Shown: piece by piece, positions 14,062 to 26,420 of the stretch | Layout of the letters: every line of letters starts with the position of its first letter | How positions within the stretch are numbered: position 1 is the stretch's first letter | NCBI GenBank assembly: GCA_051294375.1 | Contig: CM119270.1 | Span: 8,049,063 to 8,113,062 of the forward strand | Source of the DNA: Paraspadella gotoi | Lineage: Eukaryota > Chaetognatha | Direction: 5' to 3' | Length of the DNA stretch: 64,000 nt | Translations under genes and position numbers: made by a program | The notes under the pieces: model-generated | What the model was told of the DNA's origin: nothing | What the model saw: the letters and a program-made list of their open reading frames with translations, nothing else | Database searches by the model: none

Positions 14062-15722
14062 ATGTCATTCGACGTATGCTCTCTCCGTCTGCTGGACTCG
14101 GCAGCCCCTTTCCTCAGGGCTCCTTCCGTTCTGCCCTCTTTGAGAACCACACTCTCGCATGTCGTCGTCCACTCGGATCCTCCTCATTGATGGCCGACGT
14201 GAGTAACGCGATAGCAAAAATATTAAAATCAAGATCTTAATATATTCAAGTCTCTAACGATCCAATGTAACAAGGCTCGTTCTCTGTGAATCATTCTGTA
14301 ATAACAAATAATTATTTTATATTTGTCAATTTTCTCGCTTTAGCCCATATCTTATACATAGAAAATGTCAAATTTAACATGATTTTTTTTTCTTTAGACA
14401 TTGTGTTTTATCTCTCTTTTCGTTGTGCCGTTTTTTGAATTTAGGAAAAAACTAAAAAACTTGTTACAATTAACCTATAATTAACTTATCTCTACCTAAA
14501 TTAAACTAAAGCTATTTTTAAGCAAAAAAGAAAAAAAAAATTTAGTAACATTACAAAATTTACGCTCTTTTGATTATCTAAAATGTCAAACAAAATTACA
14601 GAAAAGCTTGTCGCTAACAGAAACTGGTACACCATTCGTGCATACATGGTTATATTTCATTCAGAGACCCACCAACCTCGGAAGCCATGTCGGGCTTCCA
14701 CGACCCGAGCTTCGGCCTCTTCAACGTCGACCCACCTCCGCCACGCCATACACGGACGCCACCCCAGTGCCAAGAAGCCGGGCCAAACCATCGTCAGAGC
14801 GCGCCCATGAACGCCTTCATGGTGTGGTCGCCAGATCGAAACGGCGCAAGATTGCCGAGACGACGCCGGACATGCACAACCGCGGAGATAAATCGAACGC
14901 GATTGGGCGCTCGGATGGAAGACGCGTCGGACGAGGATGAGGCCAGCGCTTTTCGAGGAGGCCGAGAGGCTACAGGCTGCTGCACTTCCACAAGAATATA
15001 CCGCATTACAAATACAGACCGAGAGAAAAAGAACAAATCTGCGGAACAAACTCTCAAACGCAGACGCCGCTCCCAGCGCCAGCTCAGCAAAGGATCGCTG
15101 CATGAAAACCTCAAAGCCTCTTTCAGCTTCCTCCAATTCCTCCAAGAAATCCAACAGTCAAACGTCCTCGCCAAGTGTCGCTTCCGCCTTGCGAATGCCA
15201 GGGATGCGACGGCCGTCATCAACGGAGTAGGCGGCAGAATCAGGGTGCAAAGCAACAAGTCGCAATCGCGTAAAAAACAATTTCAAGTCAGAAGTCCGTC
15301 GTCCACATCAAGAAGGAGACAGCGCTGAAGTCGACGGAGTGTTGGGGACTTCTTAATAATGAACTCGCCCTCCACACAACAACAACATCCTTTGTCAACA
15401 ACACAGCTTCCTCGCCAACAACCGACCGACCATCAACGTCGACGATCGAATTATCGTCGACAAAGATCACATCATCATCGACTCCCAACGGACAATTCCG
15501 CCACGCCGACGAGCGGTCGAAGCGTTTCAACATTACCTTCAACACCATACAACAACAACAACAACAACTGCCGAAAGCCTCGCTCAGCGATTTGAACACA
15601 TAAAGAGCTTTCGAAGATCTTCAGACCCTCAACTTCTTTCGTCGACGGAGCTCAGATCAAGACGGAGCCGAGCCTCGTCTTCCTCTCCCTCCGGCCTGCT
15701 AGCCGCTTTTCATCTCTCTCCT
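14062..15722 (+). pseudogene. Broken second copy of SoxC (exon 1 and part of exon 2)
   Basis: This matches the intact gene at 33,986-35,520 almost base for base but carries many single-base insertions. The HMG-box frame at 14,687 survives only as [10 protein letters not shown] before shifting, and the rest is spread over all three frames. At the exon 1 donor it reads gccgacgtgagt where the intact copy reads gccggtgagt. The match ends in exon 2, and the sequence then becomes a segment from about 21,716. A real pseudogene would be expected to show substitutions too; the indel-dominated pattern points to an unpolished long-read haplotig. I would not count it as a second gene. Confidence 0.8.
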
Positions 15723-15847
15723 TTTTAAAAAAAGGAATAATTTATTCGCGAAGTTTGAGATCAAAAAGGAGACAGGCGCCGGGATTTGAAGTGGGTCGAT
15801 GAATGGTTGGAAGGAAGTAAGACTAAATAAGCGAACGAACGAAACGA
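15723..15847. repeat. Chimeric contig tail matching 21,716-21,840
   Basis: Right after the truncated SoxC copy, the sequence from about 15,730 (ttattcgcgaag) to the gap follows 21,733-21,840 closely, including the start of the GAAC array. In copy B these two places lie about 14 kb apart. The join inside a SoxC exon is therefore most simply a misassembly or chimeric read. Confidence 0.75.
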
Positions 15848-15872
15848 NNNNNNNNNNNNNNNNNNNNNNNNN
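15848..15872. other. 25-N scaffold-join gap
   Basis: This separates the chimeric end of copy A from the contig that contains copy B part 1. It has the same length as four other gaps in the window. Confidence 0.95.
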
Positions 15873-15952
15873 TTTATGATCTGTGTATTCCGAATCTTAA
15901 GCGCAAATTGGCGCTGAGACTAAGACGATGGATGAAGAGAGAGAGAGAGAGA

Positions 15953-16020
<68 letters not shown>

Positions 16021-17567
16021 AGGAAAAAGCCTCTGATGTTGACACTTTCGGAGATTCTCTAATTGGGAAGAAAAGAAACGGACGACGTTGATGCCAATAA
16101 CGATGACGACGACGACAACGTGATGACGACGACAACGATGCGACGACGACGAATGTAGGAATTAAGATCACCCACGAATCAATGCGTCGTCTCTTCTTGC
16201 TTTTATTAAACAACACTCATTGTCTTCGTCTCAGTCAAACAATTATGGTGGTGAGCCAGTGTGAATACCGGCACAGTGGGTATTCATATTGACATTGTTG
16301 TTTATAAAGCTTTGTTTGAAATTTTTTTTAGCATATTTTATATATTATATTTGTTTTTATTTTTTACTTTAAAAATTTTTTATTTTTTATCTCAGGTGGT
16401 TATAAGCGCTGTGACGAGTGGTGTTGTCATTTTTCATGTAGCTTGACCACCACCAATGGACGACGACGACGACGAAATGACGAGAGTTAAATAGCGCCAG
16501 GAAACGTCTGCCTCACTGAAAAAATAGTTTGTAATTTTTTTTTTTTTTTTTTTTTTTGATAAATTTCAATTAAAAATAGTAAAGTGCGGGTGATGATAAT
16601 GAAAAGGAAAAAACTACGAAAAAAATATAGACCGCATTAAAAAAAACCTTTGTACACTAACTAGCCCGCATGTACATGCTTTTTTTTAAACGTCAATCGA
16701 GTTAATCGAGTTAATGTTTTTTTAGACATTATTCTTGATCGAGAAAAGAATGATTATGATGGGTTATTTTAAAAAAATGTTTTATTCCTTAAATATTTTT
16801 TTTTAAATTAATAATTGTTAATATCATCAAAATGTTAAAATTCTTGCTATTTTGTCCAATGTAAATGTTTTTTCTTTCTTTTAATTAGTGCTGATGATTG
16901 TTAAATACTTTCAATCGAGAATAATGTCAATTTTGAAGTAATATATTTTAACATATTTTTTATTGTATGTTCTAAAAAAAACACAAAAAGTTTTCATGTT
17001 TAAAAAAAAAAACCCGGATTTACTCTTTACTGATAATAAGCTAAATAACTTGGACGGTGTTGTGAGATGAAACCTACATAAATCACCATAAATTGTTTTC
17101 CTCGATGGATCTCTGGGAGTCAAGAATAACTAACATCAAATATTTGAGAATGTATGATTCAAAATCTATTTTAAGCCTTGCCTTCAAGTGTTTGATAATT
17201 ATTACGAGAAAAAAAAAAAGAAAAAGATATATAGAGTGGAACATTTTTATCGGATCACAGAAAAAAGTACATATAAGTAGCGAGGAAGAGAGGAGCAAAA
17301 GATTGAAAAGTTCTGTTGACTTGACGGAATTGGAAGCTAAATTAAAAAAAAGCGGGAAAACATAATTTTAAAACAAATTAAAAAAACTCTTCTTCCCTAA
17401 CTTCCTACATACCCCCCCCTTGCCCCCCCAAATAAAAACGAAGAAGAAACAGAATATTTATTGTCAAATTGATTTTGTTTTTTTGTTTTGTTTTTTTACT
17501 CGAATATTCGAGAAAGAGAAGAGAGATTTTAATAATATTCTTCTCTTTCCGGCCAATTATTACTCAA

Positions 17568-17604
<37 letters not shown>

Positions 17605-18146
17605 TTCCTCTCTCCTCTCTGTCTCTCTCTCTCTCTCTCTCCCGTTTCTTTTCTCTCCCTCTCACTCTCAGCTACCAGCATAATTCAAATTTCAAAATCT
17701 TCTTCTTTCTAACTCCTGCCTCACTTTTTGGCGCCCTTCCCAAAAAAACTTCACTGGTCGGAAACAAGATTTTCTGTTTAAATAGTTGAACTTTTAGGCA
17801 ATAATTTTATGTCCACTAAAGAAACAAAGGCACTTCGTTTGGATTTACTAAGCTAAATATCACTTTAAAATATCATTTATTTATCATAATTACACTCCCT
17901 GCGCTTGAGAAAAAACCGGTTGTAGCTTCGGGTGCGGGTGACATTTTTGGAGATAACGTTGTTATAACCAGGGACCCGGATTATTAACGGATGTAGTTTT
18001 TATAAACTGATTTTTTTCAAGTTGTTTATTAATTCGTATATTTGGAGCAAAAGATAAAAAGATAACGGGAAAAAAAATAACAATTTAACAAAGCACGCTA
18101 ATTTTTAAGGTTGATATAAAATTCTGATTCTTATGCATTAAATTGA

Positions 18147-18195
18147 TGATTGATTGATGATTGATTGAATGATTGATTGATTGATTGATTAATTG

Positions 18196-18245
<50 letters not shown>
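18147..18245. repeat. (TGAT)n tetranucleotide array
   Basis: About 100 bp of TTGA/TGAT units, imperfect at the left and clean at the right. The array has no coding potential. Confidence 0.9.
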
Positions 18246-18349
18246 CGCTCGATTTTAGTTACCAGGAAGGAAAACCACGACAGTTTGAAAACCTTGACTT
18301 ATTCTTGACGATCAACGTTCAATAGAAGCCAGTGACGAGACGACGACGA

Positions 18350-18381
<32 letters not shown>

Positions 18382-18496
18382 AAATGAATTACGACGCCGA
18401 CGACGACGTTTGAAGCGTGCGCCCTTTCGATCGGTGAAGAACCGCAGATTTTCGTCGGGCATCCGACTCCTTGACAGGACGAGGCCGAGGAAGAAG

Positions 18497-18566
18497 CCGA
18501 CAACGATGACGACCACGTGACCGACAAAGAAGCGACAACGATGACGACCACGTGACCGACAAAGAG
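18497..18566. repeat. Two-copy 35-bp tandem repeat, each with a CACGTG
   Basis: The unit runs from (g/c)cgacaacgatgacg to gaccgacaaaga and occurs twice in direct succession with almost no difference. Each unit holds the palindrome CACGTG (18,514-18,519 and 18,549-18,554) in the context CCACGTGACC. This is one of three places in the window with this E-box core in a repeated or extended form. Confidence 0.85.
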
Positions 18567-18712
18567 GCGACGAGGCTGACGCAATTACATACGAAGGAAT
18601 AACCTTAGACCGGAGAGAGAGAGGGGGAACCTTTGAATTTTAACAAATAAAATGTTGGGGGGAGAGAAGGGCGCTGCGATAAGTCTGGCGGTCGTTTCGA
18701 AAAGAGGCACAG

Positions 18713-18795
<83 letters not shown>

Positions 18796-18831
18796 TGGAG
18801 AACCTTTTCCATCTCATTTGCATACAGCCGA

Positions 18832-19208
18832 CTTTTTTTTCCGTCTGGCGTCTGTCTTCGTTGTCGTTGTCGTCTCGACGTCGCGTGGCAGATGCGCCAT
18901 TCGTGTCCAATGTGTGCGTAGAAGTTGGCCAGGAATTTCGTGAAAGGTTTTTCTTTTTTTACCCAGATTTTGTTGGGATAAAAATAGGTTTTTGATCCAA
19001 TTTATGTCCGATCTAAATAATATTTCATGTATAGCGCTTCTAGAGTTAATCTTTGTATTTTAATCAATCTCTATTTGCTTTTTATTTACTCCAACCATCG
19101 TAGAATCAGTACAAAGGCATTTAACGAATAAAAAGTATTTATTGTTTACCCAAAGGGGAATTAAGCCGAATCAATCTCTTCCTTTCTCCGAGAGTTTCTC
19201 TCTCTCTC

Positions 19209-19281
<73 letters not shown>

Positions 19282-19826
19282 TCACATCGAAGCCTTCCGT
19301 TCATTGTGAATTCGATTTCGAGTTGTAAATGAATCTCCGCGACGAACTGACGTCACGGCCCCTCGCCGGCAAGACACGAATCTCTAGTTTCGCGAGTTTG
19401 TTCCGCGAAATGAATTGAAATGATCGTGGACAAAAGAACAATCGGCGGATCGAATGGAAACAAACAGAAGAACAAACACTGGGAAGAAAAAAGGTCGGAA
19501 TGTAAGAAAAAAAAAGGGGGACAAATATCGTACTCACTGATTTGGCGATTAACTACCAAGTAGGGGTGTGAATTTCTTATAGAGCTTTATATTATTTTTT
19601 TCTCGTTTAACATATTTTTCTTTCATGTTCTCGTTAAATCTTTTAAAAATTAAACGTTTCTTTGATATACGTACCGTATATGTACATCACGACTGGGAAC
19701 TGACGGCAAACGCGTTTTTAAGTCTAATCTTTTCACTGGGTTTCACTTTCAATTTATTGCAAACGCCGTTCGTAGAATCGTTTCTGTTTGAGTTCAATGG
19801 ATGATTCACGATTCTCAGAGTTCCAA

Positions 19827-19916
<90 letters not shown>

Positions 19917-20433
19917 TTATCCGCGATGCGATTGGAATTTTCAACATCGAAACTGAATAAACGGACAAAATCAATCGATTCATTCAGAATATTTTATCTT
20001 TTGATGTTTCTCGTTGTTCGATGACACCTGGACTTTTAATTTTTTATGTTTTGTCCTCGTTTGCTTTTCTTTGCTTTCTTTTCTTTACATCACTTTCGCT
20101 TTTGCTTTTGCTTTACCTCTTCTCGCTTTTATTTTTTATTTCAATTTTAGTATTTTCATCCTTGTATCTTTTATCTCTATCTAACTTTGTATAAATAAAT
20201 CTTTCTATAATTTTCTCCTCTTTGCAAAAGAACACACGCAATTTAAGTCGGGGCGGATTTCGAGCGAATGGTTAATCAAAACACGAATTAAGATATTTGA
20301 CTCCGAAAGAAAAAATGTTTAAAAAAAAAAAAGAGAAAAAGAAAGAAAAAGTGAAGGACTTTAAGGGGGGATTCTTAAAATGATGGCTTTCTGTCGAGTT
20401 CGTCAATCTCAGGGCCGAATCTCTCTCTCTCTC

Positions 20434-20508
<75 letters not shown>

Positions 20509-21075
20509 CTCTCTCAATGTCGACGGTATTTTTCTAGCTTTTCTCAGCGGCCTCCTTTACTGGAAAAGAGATCTAGAATCCCATTGATCGAGATCAAGAA
20601 TAATCATTCTGGTTCACAGAGCTCACCGATCCAATCATAGATTCTATCACAGATTCTGTAAAAGACCCCACAGAAAACTAACCGAAGATATGATGAAGAA
20701 ATTAGAACAACTGTTAATCAAATGTTTATTAATTAATTGTTCATTTTTAAACCCGCGGTGTTATATAGATAAGATCTAAAGTAAAATTGCAAATATTGCA
20801 CTTTTAAAACATTCTATGGCCGAGCTGATTTGTAAAAGATTTTCATGAGACAAAAAGTTAAATATAGGAAGTAATAGTTGAAAAAAAAAAGGTATGCCAC
20901 ACTGCCACAGTGAAGAATGAAAAAAAAAACACGTTAGAGTGTTAATTAGTTAGTTATGTGTAAAAATAAGAAAAGAAAATTCAAAGAAGCAAAATTTGGA
21001 AAAAAAGTTATTAAAGTGAAAAAGAAGAAGTGAAATGGTACGAGGCAAAGTCGTCACGTCGAGTGCAAGAGTTGA

Positions 21076-21152
<77 letters not shown>

Positions 21153-21601
21153 GGTCGTTTTCACTAAAGCCAACATATGAACAAATTTTGCATAAAAATC
21201 GGTGAAATATTGCTTTAATTTTATAGTTAATTGTCCAACTATCTATCTATAACTATCATGAAACAGATAGCATGCTCGCTAAGCATAAAGTGCATAAAAG
21301 TCATCGTCTCCCAACTTAGGAGCAGTTGCTGTTTCGGACATCACGATCTTAATGAATTTAAGTTTTACTTTAACAGTAGTGTAAGCGATTGCAACGTTTC
21401 GACTTTTCTAAAGATATGATAAGTCGCATCTCTACATCGTTTTACATCCAATATCTTCACTTGACCCTTAAACCGAATCAATCAACTCGGGCAAAGCGCT
21501 CGAGGCGAAGCTTCCACGGTACAGATGTTATACCGCCGTACGAAGCGGAGAAGCTAAGAAATGTTTAGCTAAGAAGTGCGAAGAGAGAAGAGAGAGAGAG
21601 A

Positions 21602-21677
<76 letters not shown>

Positions 21678-22229
21678 GAAAAGGTCGAATTTCCGACTTA
21701 AAGAAAAAAAATATAAAGAAAAAAAAAGGAATATTATTCGCGAAGTTTGAGATCAAAAAGGAGACAGGCGCCGGGATTGAAGTGGGTCGATGAATGTTGG
21801 AAGGAAGTAAGACAAATAAGCGAACGAACGAAACGAATGAACGAACAGAACGAACGAACGAACGAACGAACGAACGAACGGAACGACGAACGAACGAACG
21901 AACGAACGAACGAACGAACGAACGAACGAACGAACGAACGAACGAACGAACGAACGAACGAAACGAATGAACGAACAGAACGAACGAACGAACGGAACGA
22001 ACGAACGAACGGACCGACGGACGGACGGACGGACGGACGGACGGACGGACGACGGACGGACGGACGGACGGACGAACGACGCGACGGATGGACGGTCGGA
22101 TGACGGACGGACGACGGATGGACGGACGGACGGACGGACGGACGACGGGCGGCGGACGGACAGATGGACGGACGCACGGACGGACGGATGGACGGAAGAT
22201 TGGACAAATTAGCCGAAATTTTATCTACT
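18832..22229. repeat. Copy B part 1 (counterpart of 1 to about 2815 and beyond)
   Basis: This is the better-resolved copy: no N runs fall in 18,832-22,229. It carries CT arrays at 19,206-19,273, 19,833-19,914 and 20,421-20,516, and AG arrays at 21,079-21,151 and 21,580-21,675. Between them is AT-rich DNA with no gene. The ORFs over the arrays are Ser-Leu or Arg-Glu repeats and should not be called. Confidence 0.8.
21830..22205. repeat. Compound (GAAC)n then (GGAC)n tetranucleotide array
   Basis: About 180 bp of GAAC units pass through a mixed zone into about 180 bp of GGAC units. All three frames read as 4-residue repeats (for example NERT on plus and SFVR on minus), giving long but meaningless open frames. 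The change of unit halfway suggests that one array seeded the other by a base change and then expansion. Confidence 0.9.
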
Positions 22230-22323
22230 GAGACTAAATGAATAAATTCCTGTCTTCCATCAAGCCAATCCCATTCCTTTTAACCCTTTGAATGATTTCC
22301 TCATATTTTTAATCTCTTTCTCT

Positions 22324-22367
<44 letters not shown>

Positions 22368-22845
22368 TCTTGAATAATTCGATCTTCGGCCATCAACTAC
22401 GACGCTACGACAGCGAAGACGACGACTACAAGGACGATCCTAAAACAACAAAAATAACAAGGATCTCCAAAAAAGAAGGAATAAGCCGCGGACGCTTCTG
22501 CCGGCGTCGAAGTCACCGACGCCCAAACACGACCCCTTTCGATTAGATAACCCAGTTTTCTAGGTAAACAGAAACAAAAGACATTACAAAAGTTGATAGA
22601 ATAAAAAAAAAAAGGAAAACTCGTTGTTTAACCAATTTAACAAACTTACATACCTCCTTTGACGTCTTTTAGCATTTGTCTGAAAACTTAAAGTTTTTGT
22701 AAAGGCGAACCGAACATTATAGTGACAGTCGGACAGACCGATGCAATAATGGACGAACACAGTTGGTATGATTTAAGAACTAATGAAAGGAGGGTTTGTC
22801 GGGCTCAGTGAGGGAGCGATCGGTCAATAAATCGATCGAGGTACC
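22230..22845. repeat. Leader of the minisatellite module, second of three occurrences
   Basis: A CT array (22,321-22,364) precedes about 450 bp that recur at 4411-4900 and 25,363-25,880, including the words cgacccctttcgattagataaccca and ccgacgcccaaacacgac. No gene is seen. Confidence 0.75.
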
Positions 22846-23344
22846 CAATGAAGTGATGGATGGATCAATCATTGAAGTGATCGACGGACTAATCATTGAA
22901 GTGATNNNNNNNNNNNNNNNNNNNNNNNNNNNNNNNNNNNNNNNNNNNNNNNNNNNNNNNNNNNNNNNNNNNNNNNNNNNNNNNNNNNNNNNNNTAAACA
23001 TTAAAGTTATCGGTGGATCTATCATTGAAGTGATCGACTGACCAATCATTGAAGTGATAAGCAGATCAATCACTGAAGTGATCAACGGAACAATCATTGA
23101 AGTGATTGGCAGATCAATCATTTAAGTGATCGACAGACCAATCATTGAAGAGTTCGGTGAATCTATCATTGAAGTGATCGACTGACCATTCATTGAAGTG
23201 ATCGCTGGATCAATCATTGAAGTGATCGACGGACCAATCATTAAAGTGATCAGCGGATCAATCACTGAAGTGATTGACGGTTCAATCATTGAAGTGATTG
23301 GTGGATCTATCATTGAAGTGATCGACTGACCATTCATTGAAGTG
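22846..23344. repeat. 24-bp minisatellite, interrupted by an 89-N gap
   Basis: Tandem 24-bp units of the form gatcgacggaccaatcattgaagt. Each has short inverted arms (GATCA...TGATC) around the ttgaag core. Because 24 is a multiple of three, the minus strand stays open with an 8-residue period (ITSMIDPP-like), which explains the open frames at 22,780-23,121 and 23,122-23,337. Nothing suggests it is translated. Unit variants are frequent (cggacc, ctgacc, gcggatc). The gap at 22,906-22,994 and the 25-N gap at its right end show that the array could not be assembled through. Confidence 0.9.
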
Positions 23345-23369
23345 NNNNNNNNNNNNNNNNNNNNNNNNN
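23345..23369. other. 25-N scaffold-join gap inside the minisatellite
   Basis: The gap cuts the last minisatellite unit, and the next contig begins with unrelated GC-rich DNA. A damaged second copy of the array appears 2.5 kb further on, so two contigs probably overlap here without having been merged. Confidence 0.95.
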
Positions 23370-23564
23370 ACCTTCCAGCTTGAGCGTGTGAGTAAGCTGC
23401 GACTCTTGTTCTACGTAGGCCTCGATCGTCTCGCGTAATGATGCTTCATTCGTCTTCTGCTGGTTACGAGTCGTTCTCTCCGCTGCTATGCTCTCTCTAC
23501 GCTCGCCTGCTCTGCTCGCCTCTTCGCTCGTGAGAGAATCTGCTGCTACCCGGGACTGGGACAT
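23370..23564 (-). CDS. Partial ORF, hydrophilic, unknown function
   Basis: On the minus strand an open frame starts with MSQSRVAADSL and runs about 65 codons into the gap, so its C-terminus is missing. It is rich in Glu, Arg, Ser and Thr, with an acidic, possibly helical end (SLRETIEAYVEQESQL). It is not low-complexity, unlike most frames in the window, and its DNA is GC-rich. A retrotransposon gag N-terminus or a first exon are both possible. I recognise no domain and found no LTR pair. Confidence 0.3.
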
Positions 23565-24170
23565 GAACTCGAAGCAGGAGCAGTCGAGGCGATGCGGAGA
23601 AGGAGAGGCGAGGAGAGGGAGGGAGAGCCCGAGCCTGGCGACGGATCCCTGTGGGTGAGTATCGCACGGGAGGCGCTAGGAGGGCTGCTCGATGGGCAGA
23701 GAGGAGCCGGAGTATCGAGATCGAGTCGACTGTCCGGCTGGAGGTCCTGGGCGAGAGGGACGGGAAGAGACGCGAAGACGATTGAGGAGGAGGGACGATG
23801 CGAAGGGCTGTCTGGGAGAGGTACGTGAGTTGGAATATATATGATGTCAGGGACCGAGAGGGAGAGAGGACGGTGGACGGAGGATCAGAGTACGCTGTCT
23901 GGGTCTCGCGAGGCGGGCAGAGAGCTCCGACGACGCGACAAAGAGGTCGGAGCGGGGGAGGGACGCGAGGCGAGCAGGGCGACAACGCGCAATTGCGACG
24001 ATCAGCTGTGACGTATTGGGACGGTTGGAGTCAGGTTCTCTGTGCAGAGTGTCAGACGATGAGGCGCGAGGGAGCGAGAGGAGAGAAAGGGCGCCGGCCC
24101 GGAGCTTGAGAGCGGGGGGAGAGCGGATGCACTTCTCTGCTTCTTCTACGTACCCTCGGTTGGTGGAGTT
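23565..24170. other. GC-rich island found only once in the window
   Basis: About 600 bp much richer in G and C than the surrounding DNA, with many CpG and GAG/GGA words. It lies immediately upstream of the minus-strand ORF, so it could be that frame's 5' region or a mobile-element leader. It has no counterpart in copy A. Overlapping open frames on both strands (for example 23,497-23,985 minus) are Pro/Ser/Arg-rich and look compositional. Confidence 0.5.
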
Positions 24171-25299
24171 TTAAGGATCGTGGGCGTAATTTAAAATTAA
24201 AAATATTGGCACGTTTCTTGGGATAATGAAGCAGCTAGAAGATAATTGTCTTTTTTTAAGTGTGTTTTAAAATTAAAAAGTAATTTGTGTCGATTGTTTT
24301 ATAAACGGGCAGTAACCATATATATTTTTTTTTAATGATTTTGTTCCTTGTATTCTTTAATTCTGTGAGATTGTGGCTCTATACCAACATATTTTATCTT
24401 TTTTCTTTTCGTTTAAAGGTTATGAAGGAGAGTTCCTGTGATTACCCCAATGTTCTGTGATCCTTAAGTGGTAGTAAAAAAAAGTATACTTAATAAAGAG
24501 GAGGATTTTTTTTCGGTCTAGGCTAGTAAATCGGTTCTGATGTCCGGAGTGATTAGATTCCCTCATGTATCATTTACTTCCGAGGGCGTATGCTATTATT
24601 CTATTGTCGATTATAAAGTACATTCTATTCATATGCCGTTTTTTAGTTTTCAGTTATAAAAAATAGTTTGCTTGTTTCTATCTTCCGATCTGGTGCGGCA
24701 CAGAGGTCAAGAGAAAACAATGGAAACAGTGGTCTTTATTTCAATTTTTTTGGAAGTGGATCAAAATAAAATCTGTCAAAAAATTTTTCTCACTACCTTA
24801 TTTTTCCTTTCTCATGGATGGGACCGTCGTACCCGAACGTTGCTCAAAGTTTGCCTCAAGATGTGTGTGTTCACGCGCATTCTTCATACTTCCGAAAGCT
24901 CGGTTCGGTATACAGCGTGAGCTCGGCTTCTCCTGTGAAGTCGACCAGGAATAGAAACTATTTTTTTTTTTTATTATTATTATATATTTTTTTCCCTTAT
25001 TCTTTGGTTTTAAATTGTTCATTTTTTGTAAAAGAAAAAGACGAAGTCAAAACTAGGAAGTGGGACGGAGCTGTCTGACGGAGGTGAGATATCGTCTCGT
25101 CCGGTTCCTGCTGCTCTCGTCGAGATACAATAAGAAGAAAAAGAAGAAAAATTAGACGCAAGCATATACATAGAATTCATGTGAGCTACATGCTTTCTAT
25201 ATCCCCATCCGGTCTCGCTCTCCCTCTCTGGCTTCTCTAACTCTGGGCTCTCTCTTCTCTCTCTTCTCTCTCTCTTCTCTCGTCGCTCTCTTCTCGTAT
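24171..25299. other. AT-rich non-coding stretch
   Basis: No gene or clear repeat is seen up to the CT-rich run at 25,210-25,320. It has no counterpart in copy A that I can find, so it is either missing there or is chimeric sequence at the start of this contig. Confidence 0.5.
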
Positions 25300-26420
25300 T
25301 CTCTCTCTCTCTCTCTCTTCTCTATCGATTGGTTTTTCTCGCTTCGGTTCTTGAATAATTCTCGCATCTTCGGCATCAACTGACGACGCTACGACAGCGA
25401 AGACGCACGACTACTAAGGGCCCAGCGATGCTAAACAAACACAAAAATAAAACACAGAAAATATCTCCAAAAAGATAGTAATATAGCCCGCCGACGCTTC
25501 TGCCGGCTCGAGGAGCTCACAACCGACGCCCAAACACGACCCCTTTCGATTAGATAACCAGTTTCAATAAGGTAAACATGAAACAACGAAGAACATTACA
25601 AAGGATAGAATTAAAAAAAAAGGAAAATTGACATCCCCCTCGTTTAACCCCACCTAACAAACTTACATACCTCCTTGACGTCTTTTAGCATTTGTTCTGA
25701 AAACTTAAAGTTTTATGTTAATATAAGAGCAGAGTCGAATACGACACATAATAGTGACAGACGGACAAACCCGACCGTGCAATGATAGGACTCTCGAAAT
25801 CACCTCGAGAGTTGTATGATTTTAAGGAACTAATCAAAGGAGGGTTTGTCTGGGCTCCGAATAGTGAGGGAGGGCCGATCTGGCTCCCATAAAATCGATC
25901 GATAATGTTGTACCCATATCGAAGTGATGGATGGGGTAATCAATCATTGAAGTGATCGCACGGACTATTATTTGAAGTGATCGGCAGATCGATCACTGAA
26001 GGATCGTTGGACTAATCACTTTAAATGATCGGGGATTTATCATGGATAGTGATCAATGACCAATCATTGAAGTGATAGCTCAGATTCAATCACTGAAAAG
26101 TGAATCAACGAAACAATCATTGAAATTGTAGCAATCGGTCTTAGATATCAATTCATGTTAGAGTGATCAACAGAACCTATAAAACAACATATTCAATTTC
26201 ACCGCACGATGTAGGAACAAAGAATGCTTATCTTATCACCATTGTACCACACGTGATCGACTGACCACTTTTGATGTGATCGCTGGATCAATCGTTGAAA
26301 GTTTGATCGACGGACCCATTCATTAAAGTGATCAGCGGACAATCACTGAAGTGATCGAACTCGACCATTCATGAAGTGATCGTCGGACCATCAATCCATT
26401 GAGAGATGAAGAGACCTACC
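25300..26420. repeat. Minisatellite module, third occurrence, error-rich
   Basis: The segment repeats the leader (25,363 onward) and then the 24-bp units (25,920-26,400), but with frequent insertions and base changes, so the units no longer keep register. It corresponds in position to both 4411-5540 and 22,379-23,344. I read it as the same DNA in a contig that was not polished here. Confidence 0.75.

Larger units (their letters stand above)
15873..18831. other. Unique non-coding stretch with simple repeats
   Basis: No gene is seen. Contents: (AG)n at 15,936-16,016; GAC/ACG triplets at 16,080-16,150; AT-rich DNA with long T and A runs at 16,300-17,400; (CT)n at 17,568-17,640; AT-rich DNA to 18,140; (TGAT)n at about 18,147-18,245; GAC triplets at 18,328-18,385; a 35-bp tandem repeat; and AG arrays at 18,712-18,795. 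A lysine-rich frame at 17,093-17,365 has no features that persuade me it is coding. Confidence 0.6.

Noticed and set aside
14687-15328. A second SoxC paralogue in tandem with the intact gene
   Set aside because: The sequence is nearly identical to the intact gene in non-coding as well as coding DNA, differs by indels, and ends at a chimeric join. This is a duplicate of the same locus, not a paralogue.
21734-22212. Long repetitive ORFs reading SFVR/RPSV or NERT/TDGR
   Set aside because: They are translations of GAAC and GGAC tetranucleotide arrays, with no non-repeat domain.
22846-23344. CRISPR-like array
   Set aside because: The units are adjacent 24-bp tandem repeats without unique spacers, in an animal genome.
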